Position numbers and translations under genes: made by a program. From positions 16,333,574 through 16,397,573 of the forward strand of contig NC_081543.1 of NCBI RefSeq assembly GCF_901000735.1: a DNA stretch of 64,000 nt, read 5' to 3'. Under the pieces are notes generated by a model. The model was not told the origin of the DNA and made no database searches. It saw only the letters and a list, made by a program, of their open reading frames with translations. Of this stretch, positions 57,501 to 64,000 are shown piece by piece. This DNA is from Corylus avellana. Its lineage: Eukaryota; Streptophyta; Magnoliopsida; Fagales; Betulaceae. Position 1 is the first letter of the stretch. Each line of letters opens with the position of its first letter.

Positions 57501-58902
57501 CCTGAGGACACTTGTTAGCCAAGGAAAATATTCTTCTGTAAATCTCATAATTGGTTTGGATTTTGCTAGGCATCTCTCTCTCTCTCTCTCTCTGTGATAC
57601 ACTTGCACAGATGTAGATATTATCAACTGCTTATCATTTGCTCTTTACATGAGGCACACTTGTTAACCAAGGATAATATTCATCTGTAAATCTCATAATT
57701 GGTTTGGATTTTGCTAGGCATCTCTGGACCAGAATTTAGTATTGATGAGAACTTTTGTTTCTTTATGAAGTTAACCAATGTCTTTGTCAGTTTACTTAAG
57801 TTGCTTAAGGACAAAATGGGTGACAAGTCCACCTCCTCACTGACTTCTAAATTTCCTGAACTCCGAAACCTGAGTTGTTCTCCTAGAGTCACAGAAGTGT
57901 ACTCCCAAGTGTCTTTTTTTTTTTTTAAATGTATGTGCTCCCAAGTATCTAGAAGCTCTGTTTGTATATTATGATATTTATATGAACTTTGATCAACCTT
58001 GTGTCCTTACTTATGGCCATACCTGTATATTTTGGTGTTAACCACATCTGCGCTATCACCTCAAAATAACTAGTCAATTTTTAGCTTTCATAGAATTACT
58101 TATAAAACCTAGTTTCACCTAGTAAGTAAGCAATAGAGAATTTTGCACTTATAAGTGTCTTTATAAACCACTCACTCAATATGGGATATTCATCTTCCTA
58201 ATGTGACGAGTGTGTTACAATCTCACCCACTCCTCCCCCTAAACCCTTGACGACCTCGTCAAAGACACGTTGTGCAGTACTCCAGTACCACATGGTGTTA
58301 CCAGATGAATCTAATACCATTAGTAATGACCCAGATAAAGTATTAGCCATATCTACACTATCACCCCAAAAATACTAGTAAATTTGGAGCTTCCCTAGAA
58401 TCACTTATAAAACTTAGGTTCATTTAGTAAGTAAGGAATATAAGACTTAGCACTCATAAGTATCATTATAAATTACCCATTCTATGTGAGTTACTTATCT
58501 TTCTAATATATGATCGGGGTGTTACAACCATACAGGATTGTCTTGGCAATTTTCTTAAGAAAACATATTTTCACTTCCTATTATTTCTCTTATCTTAAAC
58601 CAAAAAGAGCTCGTTTCTGTTAGATAATATATTGCCTTGTCAGCAACAAAGTTTGCATCAAATTGATGACTGGAAAGGCACACCTGAATATATGGACACT
58701 TGCTCTGTAGCATCAACTTATAGTTAATGAAGTGATGCATGCATCATTTATCTTGGGTGAATATCACATTGTTGCAGCAGCTTAACTTCTTTGTGGAAAT
58801 CATGCAGGAGGTTTCTTATCGTTTAAGCCATCTCTTCCAAAGAACTTGTTACTAGATGGGGAACATAATGTTGAATCACACTTTTCTCTTGTTAATTACC
58901 AA
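51504..58902 (+). CDS. XEG113: XEG113-like extensin arabinosyltransferase, 3' end missing
   Basis: XEG113 is a Golgi GT77-family enzyme that extends arabinose chains on hydroxyproline residues of extensins. Exons: 51504-51684, 52523-52819, 52958-53163, 53783-53888, 54685-54941, 55150-55285, 58808 into the gap, about 426 residues in all; phases agree at every junction and all introns are GT/AG. Residues about 14-38 form a signal-anchor helix (PVFLAIYATVIIGVVFSS). The nucleotide-sugar transferase domain follows: NVIIVTFGNYAFMDF, a DxD metal site DTD (221-223, in LLMCDTDMVW), YNIGIFHWRPT, GLVYAFDGNLKLGILP, and the XEG113 block GGFLSFKPSLPKNLLLDGEH just before the gap. The family is about 640 residues, so roughly a third is absent. 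The right side of the gap is a retrotransposon. Intron 6 is 3.5 kb and full of repeats. No break is seen in the visible exons. Confidence 0.88.
55483..55842. repeat. 180-bp tandem duplication in XEG113 intron 6
   Basis: Two adjacent copies of a block with GCATCTAGGACCTAACCA (55498 and 55678) through TTAAATTGATAAGAAATGGT. The copies differ at only a few sites, so it is recent. Confidence 0.9.
56110..56275. mobile_element. Foldback MITE in XEG113 intron 6
   Basis: Inverted arms: TAGTTTTTTCAATGGACCAG then ATTTAATTCCA (56150), against TGGAATTAAATCTGGACCAT then TGAAAAAACCAC (56203). Outer parts GTACTATAAA and AATTTACAGTAC also pair. Confidence 0.85.
57470..57727. repeat. 147-bp-spaced direct repeat in intron 6
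   Basis: TGCTTTTCATTTGCTCTTTA to AGGCATCTCT (57480-57575) recurs at 57629-57724. A (CT)n microsatellite ends the first copy. Confidence 0.85.
58024..58526 (-). mobile_element. TRIM-like retrotransposon in intron 6
   Basis: Two related direct repeats of about 195-205 bp (about 58024-58219 and 58321-58526), both ending GTGTTACA on the plus strand, flank about 100 bp of internal DNA. On the minus strand, ATGGTATTAGATTC next to the right-hand LTR resembles an initiator tRNA-Met primer site. CCATAC flanks both sides (58017, 58528), a possible target duplication. The left LTR edge is approximate. Confidence 0.7.
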
Positions 58903-59002
58903 NNNNNNNNNNNNNNNNNNNNNNNNNNNNNNNNNNNNNNNNNNNNNNNNNNNNNNNNNNNNNNNNNNNNNNNNNNNNNNNNNNNNNNNNNNNNNNNNNN
59001 NN
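58903..59002. other. Assembly gap (100 N)
   Basis: Exactly 100 N. It cuts an XEG113 exon on the left and a retrotransposon polymerase on the right. Confidence 0.99.
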
Positions 59003-60125
59003 CTCACCCATTTGCTATCTGAGATAGGGTAGATGATGCCTATATCAAGTAACTTACTACCTCTTTCATCACTACCTCTTTCATGTTGGGATTCAGCCGG
59101 CACTCTGCCTCACGGGAAGGTCGAGCATCTTCTTCCAAGTGGATCCGGTGCATACAGATAGAGGGGTTGATGCCTTTCAAATCTGTCACGGTCCATCCAA
59201 TGGCCTCTTTATGCTCCTTTAACACTGATAGGAGACTGTCCTCTTGGTCCTTTTGAAGGTCGAAAGCAATTATGACCGGCAAAGTGTTGTTAGATCCAAG
59301 AAATGCATACTTGAGCTTTGCTGGCAGGGGCTTCAACTCAAGTTTTGGTGGAGACACTAGAGAAGGAACAGGAGGAGTACTTGATGTCACAGGTAGGGGC
59401 TCTTTTACTACTCTCCATGGATGGAACTCTGCACTTGCGGCTGTTTCTAGCAAATCATGGACCTCTTTGATGTACTGGTCGGTGTTGAACTCTTCAAAGT
59501 CGAAGTAATTCAAGCAGGCTTCCACTGAATCCTTAGTCAGGAGACTAGGTAGTGAATCTTCTACATATTCTTCAATGCTGTCCAAAAAGAAACACTCATT
59601 TTGATCAGGAGCATGTTGAAATGTAGTAAAGATATTCAACCTAACCTTCATATTGCCAAATGAGATCTCCATGACTCTAGTTTGACAATTGATGCATGCA
59701 TTAGTTGTGGCTAAGAAAGGACGCCCAAGGATGACAGGAACCAGCTTATTAGGATTGGGCACAGGCTCGGTGTCAAGCATTATAAAGTTGATTGGGAAGA
59801 AAAATTTATCCACCTGGATGATCACATCTTCTACAATCCCTCTAGGCTTCTTAATAAACGGATCAGCTAGTTGCAAAATCACTGTGGTGGGCTTCAGCTC
59901 CCCTAGGCCGAGCTGCTGATATACTGAATATGGAAGTAAATTCACACCAGCTCCCAGATCTAGGAATGCCTTATCAATTTCCTTTTGTCCGATGATACAT
60001 GAAATTGTAGGAGCCCCGGGGTCCTTGAACTTCGAAGGAGTGTTGTGCTTAATCAGGGAACTCACTTGCTCAGTCAGAAGGACTTTCTTGGGGATGTTAT
60101 TCTGGTCTTCCTCTTTTGAGTACAC
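59003..60125 (-). pseudogene. Gypsy protease and start of reverse transcriptase
   Basis: An open stretch of 361 codons. The retropepsin region has AFLDLGAGVNLLPYSVY (about 59955-59905) with the catalytic D-x-G as DLG, followed by LADPFIKKPRGIVEDV and VILGRPFLATTNA. The linker leads to the N-terminal edge of reverse transcriptase (AIGWTVTDLKGINPSICMHR, PSREAECRLNPNMKEVV). A short duplication gives MKEVVMKEVV, a frameshift and stop follow near 59040, and the next frame continues with GIIYPISDSKWV up to the gap. It is dead through the frameshift, and most of the polymerase lies in the gap. Confidence 0.87.
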
Positions 60126-60349
60126 AAGTCTTTAAGGAACTTGGCATAGGCAGGCACTTGTGCGATGGCATCAAGAAGGGGAAGATTGATTTTTACCTAT
60201 TTGAGCATTTCCATCATTCCTTGTATTTACTCTCCTTGTTTCCCAAAGTGGGAAGGTGGCTTGAAACGTTCTGGGAAGGGGGCCCATGGCTCATATGGAA
60301 TCTCTGGAGTGGGAGCTGCTGATGACGAAGCCTTATTGCTTACTTTCTT

Positions 60350-61794
60350 TCATTTATCATTTTGTAGATTCTGTGCAATCTTCGTGTGCTCATCCTTCTT
60401 CTCCTCCACATGATTGTCAATTATTTTGCTGCTTCGCAAGGTGGTGATGGCTTGAACTTGCTGATGGTATGAAGTGCCTTCATCTACCATGTAGTGCCCC
60501 TTAGGATTTACCATTGGCTGACTTGGAAGCTTTCCTTCATCCATTTTGTTGAGGGTGTTGGCAAGTTGTCCGACTTGAGCTTCCAGCTTGGCAATGGATT
60601 GGGAATGTGAGTTCACTATCTCCTGTTGAGATTTCACCGTCAGCTTTATCTCGCCCGCTAGCTCACTCATCATTTTTAGCATCCGATCCTCAAAATTAGA
60701 ATCTGAGGGAGGTGGTGTGGCCTGGTATTGCTGCTGTGGAGGCTTGTAAGTGGAATGAGGTTGGTAGGACTGCCTGTTGGATTGAGCTTGATTGTGTGGC
60801 CTTGGGGCTGGGTTGCCTGCATTTAAGTTCTTCCATGAGAAATTTGGATGATTTCTCCACCCGGGGTTGTAAGTATTGGAATATGGATCATTACTCGGTC
60901 AGGAGAAAGCTGCATTAACCTGCTCATTAGCAACATCAGTAAAATTTCCAGCAAGAGGGCAGTTATTTACATGATGCATAGGACTTGAACAAAATGAGTA
61001 AGATTCATGTGGTGTGTGCATGTGGGCAATATTAGGAGCAAAACCAGCAGTCATCAAAACTTGATCTAGCTTCTTGGTTGGACATGTTTAGGGAATGGTC
61101 TGCTTCATACAAACTCTTTGTCTTGAGTGCTTTAGGTGCTGGTACCCTTCGTCTGGTGAAACCTTGTTGAAGAGAATTGTTACTCAAATTTTCAAACATA
61201 GACCATGCTTCATCTTCACTTTTTAACATGAATGTTCCCCCACAAGATGCATCCACCATTTTTCTATTGGACTCGGTCAAGCCATCATAGAAACACTGCA
61301 CTAGTTGCCATTTCGGGATAGCATGGTGTGGACATGATCTAAGTATGCCCTGCAGCCTATCCCAAGTCTCATGAAAATATTCTCCCTCATATTGGGAGAA
61401 GCTAGTGATAGCTCTCCTAGTGTCATTGGTCATTCCTATGGGAAAATACTTCTTAAAAAAATTCTTGTTGCAATTGAGCCCAAGAAGTGATAGAGTTGGG
61501 TGTTAAGGACTGGAACCAATGTTTGGCTTTTTCCTTGAGGGAGAAAGGAAAAAGACGCATCCTTAGGGCAGCCTCAGTGAATCCTGTCATTTTAATGGTA
61601 GAAACAAATTGCTTCGAAATCACTGAGGAAGTCATAAGGGTTTTCAGTGCTAAACCGTAGGAAAGAAGGTAAACTTTGTATAATGCTGGGCTTAATTTCA
61701 TAATGGAAGTAGTGTAAGGGGTAGGGAGATAATGATCTTGCAAAGCCACGTGGTTAGCTTCTCCCATGGTCTTAGTGGGACGCTCTTCTAGCAA
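60350..61794 (-). pseudogene. Gypsy gag polyprotein, broken
   Basis: Capsid protein. Recognisable retrotrans_gag pieces: MRLFPFSLKEKAKHWFQSL (about 61555), then SFSQYEGEYFHETWDRLQG and CPHHAIPKWQLVQCFYDGL (61400-61270), and AGGTFMLKSEDEAW-like SCGGTFMLKSEDEAW (61225). A C-terminal coiled part has SIAKLEAQVGQLANTLNK (60590) and NPKGHYMVDE. Frame changes near 61440 and 60700-61030 split it. A remnant zinc-finger-like stretch with CWFCS lies near 61035. Confidence 0.82.
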
Positions 61795-61799
61795 ATTAG

Positions 61800-62297
61800 G
61801 AGTCCTTTAGGATCTAATTTGTCTAAGAGTGCGTTCAATTTCAAGGTCACAGGGAATTAATGGAAAAGACAAAGAACGGTGACCTAGCATAAAAAAAACA
61901 GAAAGTAAAAAGAAAGGAAAAACTAAGCTAAAACAGAAAAGTAAGCTCACAAACGACCCTTAGATGCACTTAGGGTTTTGGATGCAGGCTACTGCTAGTG
62001 CGCTCGATCGCACGACAGGGTGCGCTCGAGCGTACTGCCATAGATGGGTGCGAGCGCAGGAGGGGAGGGCTTGAGTGCTGCTGGCTTGATTCTTGCTAGA
62101 ATGTGTCCATGCACTCGATCGCACGCGATCTGTGCTCGATCGCAGTTACAGAGAGGGCAGCTTCCGACCTGTTTAAGAATTCTAAAAAAAATAAGAACAA
62201 AACACAAAACAGAATTAAAGTTAGCAACTTAAAACAGAAAAATAGATTATTAAGCCAAAATCAATCCTTAAATTTAGATAATGAAACCGTTAAGCAG
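61800..62297 (-). other. 5' untranslated region of the gypsy element
   Basis: No gene. Contains a cluster of TCGA-centred palindromes (61990-62150: GCGCTCGATCGCAC, GCGCTCGAGCG, ACTCGATCGCACGCGATC), like those in LTRs elsewhere here. Confidence 0.6.
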
Positions 62298-62315
62298 TCC
62301 CCAGCAATGGCACCA
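62298..62315 (-). promoter_or_regulatory. Primer binding site, tRNA-Asp (CpG-decayed)
   Basis: On the minus strand TGGTGCCATTGCTGGGGA. It differs from the intact tRNA-Asp site at 20305 in three places, every one a CpG to TpG or CpA change. Confidence 0.82.
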
Positions 62316-62323
62316 AAAATTGA

Positions 62324-63622
62324 TGTTGTATTTTTGAGACAAAAAATATCAATTATAAAAGTATCACTCGCAATAGTACGAATCCCGTAGGATAGGGTTA
62401 AATTGAGGGTGTCGATCCTCAAGGATTGCAGGGGTTTTATTATCAAAATTTGAAAGATTAAAATTAACTTAATTCAAAAGAGAATGGTTTGTTTGTGTTA
62501 ATTTAAAGTGCATAAAATAAACGAAAATGAAAAGAGTAAATATATGAGAGAGAGAGAGAGAGAGTAGGGTATTGACTTCACCATGATCCGCACATCAATG
62601 GTTAACCACTTTTAATTCTAACAATTCATTCTATGCATGTTATAATTTAAACAAGAAAACACATTATTGAAGAATAAAAATAATTTCATACAATCAATGG
62701 AATAGCATAACCCATCTTCGGTCGGCACGGATCATCTACCTAAATTATACTAAACTAGGGTATAGTACGATCTGTCTTTCCTAGGTATGGTATATCTAAC
62801 CCTGTTGATTGCATGTCAATTAAGAACCCTTGTATAACCATCATTCTTATAATCACAGAAAATAAGAATGATTTGAGTTCAATAATAGTAAAGTACTTTC
62901 TAAGACTAGATAAGAATTTTACTAATATTGAGTTGGAATTTAAGAACAATTGCATTTAATATGTAGAACAGAAATCAATTGTAACAATCCTTAGAGTTAT
63001 ACAATCAACATGCATAAATTGAAAAACTAAAAATTAAATACAATTAAACCATTGTGCTTGGAAAGGGTTTTACATCAATACCCCACAATTGGTTTAGTTG
63101 CTCATGATCTTCTAAGCTCCAAAGACAATTTACGGAATTTTTAATTCTAAGAAGCGATCTGTCTATTTACAATGTTTAGAGCCGTATTTATAGGGATTAG
63201 GAGAACCCTATAAACCTTGGGGAAATCGGAGGTCAGTCTCCCAGTCCAATTGGGAGACTGAAAACCAAATTCATGCTGGAAAAGGATTGCTGCCGTGCAC
63301 TACATGCCCGTGTGCGCTCGATCCGATGTTTGTGCGCTCGAGCGCAGTGCGCTCAAGCTTAGCTGTTGTGCACGCGAGCGTAGGTGTGCACTTGATCCTT
63401 GGTAGCAGACGCTCGAGCGCAGGTGTGGTCGAGCTCAAGAATAGCTACGCTCGATCCCAAGTCCAGAATGCCTAGCTTTTGCCTTTTTTAAGCCCAATTT
63501 TGAATGGTTTGTCAAATAAAACCTGAAACACAAAAACAAAACAAAATCAAACAAATAACAATGCTAAGGAATTAACATATGTAAATTAAGGGGCTTGAAT
63601 GTGCAACATTCGGCGCTTATCA
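62324..63622 (-). repeat. 5' LTR of the gypsy element
   Basis: On the minus strand from TGATAAGCGCC to AATACAACA, about 1.3 kb. TATA box at 63185-63192 (TATAAATA on minus). Palindrome cluster at 63300-63460; GA microsatellite at 62545-62565. Confidence 0.82.
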
Positions 63623-64000
63623 CATCCCACAGTACTTGGCTTGTATTGCTTGTACCGTACAACCTGCCACCTTGGATGTGCATGAAACAAGTGTCTTTCA
63701 AATTATCCCTGATTATTCCAGGCCCAAGTTCACTTAGAATGGATATAGATGTTTACATGCAACCCTTAATTAATGCATTACAGGAACTATGAAATGTGGA
63801 GGTACAAACATTTGATGTCTCCCTGAAAAGGAATTTCATGCTCCGAGCGCAGTTGATGTGGAGAATGACTTCCCGGCATACGCAGACTTGTCTTGGTGGC
63901 CTACCAGAGGTGGAAAGGCATGCCCTTGCTGTATGCATGCAACACTATCTAGGTGGTTAAAACACGGAAATAAATTTTGCTTTATGGGGCATAGGTGATA
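63623..64000 (+). pseudogene. TNP2-like CACTA transposase, third copy, partial
   Basis: Matches copy 2 from about 16366: the block coding PYNLPPWMCMKQ (63656), SLIIPGP, MDIDVYMQPLINALQEL, then a stop at 63790 and, in another frame, DFPAYADLSWWP (about 63868) and KHGNKFCFMGHR. It is broken by stops and frame changes and runs off the right edge. The gypsy LTR forms its left border. Confidence 0.85.

Larger units (their letters stand above)
59003..63622 (-). mobile_element. Athila/Tat-like gypsy retrotransposon, 5' half
   Basis: Reads leftwards: 5' LTR (62324-63622), primer site (62298-62315), gag (61794 to about 60350), aspartic protease (60125-59600) and the start of reverse transcriptase (to the gap). 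The reverse transcriptase body, RNase H, integrase and 3' LTR are missing. It inserted into a TNP2 copy, which resumes at 63623. Several stops and frame changes show it is dead. Confidence 0.88.

Overview
The window is plant nuclear DNA, almost certainly from an angiosperm and probably a woody eudicot. It is AT-rich and intron-containing, and transposable elements dominate it. Two recognisable host genes remain plus one dead host gene. I cannot name the species. Three 100-N assembly gaps (13506-13605, 38176-38275, 58903-59002) split it, so contig order across them should not be taken for granted.

Left third (1-13505). A CACTA (En/Spm) transposon on the minus strand runs off the left edge and ends at about 5653 with an array of GACGTG/CACGTC subterminal motifs. 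To its right is a nest of small elements inside a segment that reappears inverted near 34.8-37.2 kb: a short poly(A) retroposon (6274-7076), a non-autonomous hAT with an exact 8-bp duplication (7230-8781), and a foldback MITE inside the hAT. At 9953-12558 lies a dead ankyrin-repeat/PGG membrane-protein gene, broken by two frameshifts, an in-frame stop and a solo LTR in its first exon; a 5S-derived Cassandra LTR sits in its intron.

Middle (13606-36900). A second CACTA element on the plus strand (13606-30893) carries a decayed TNP2-like gene and a decayed second transposase gene of the Transposase_24 type. Two gag-only LTR retrotransposons without pol, one gypsy-like (19022-24596) and one copia-like (25479-30323), have inserted into the second gene. 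The right end of this CACTA plus about 1.2 kb of flank is tandemly duplicated; the second copy has taken in a 1.1-kb poly(A) retroposon. A 5'-truncated LINE with an exact 16-bp target duplication follows.

Right part (36900-64000). A gene-poor stretch holds foldback elements that share a GGTGGC/GCCACC core, a second hAT with the same ends as the first, a second 5S-derived LTR, and a Mutator-like foldback with a 9-bp duplication. Then come the two host genes, transcribed away from each other: a short transmembrane receptor-like kinase (minus, 47630-49284) and a homologue of the extensin arabinosyltransferase XEG113 (plus, from 51504). The latter has seven exons in view and is cut by the third gap before its C-terminal third. 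Beyond the gap is a decayed Athila/Tat-like gypsy element (minus, 59003-63622) inserted into a third TNP2 copy.

The genes form no pathway together. The coherent story is layered transposition: host gene, then CACTA, then gag-only retroelements, with decay largely consistent with methyl-cytosine deamination. The best candidates for something little described are the paired gag-only elements in one CACTA gene, the palindrome cluster shared by several LTRs, and the modular GC-rich core shared by foldback elements with different arms.
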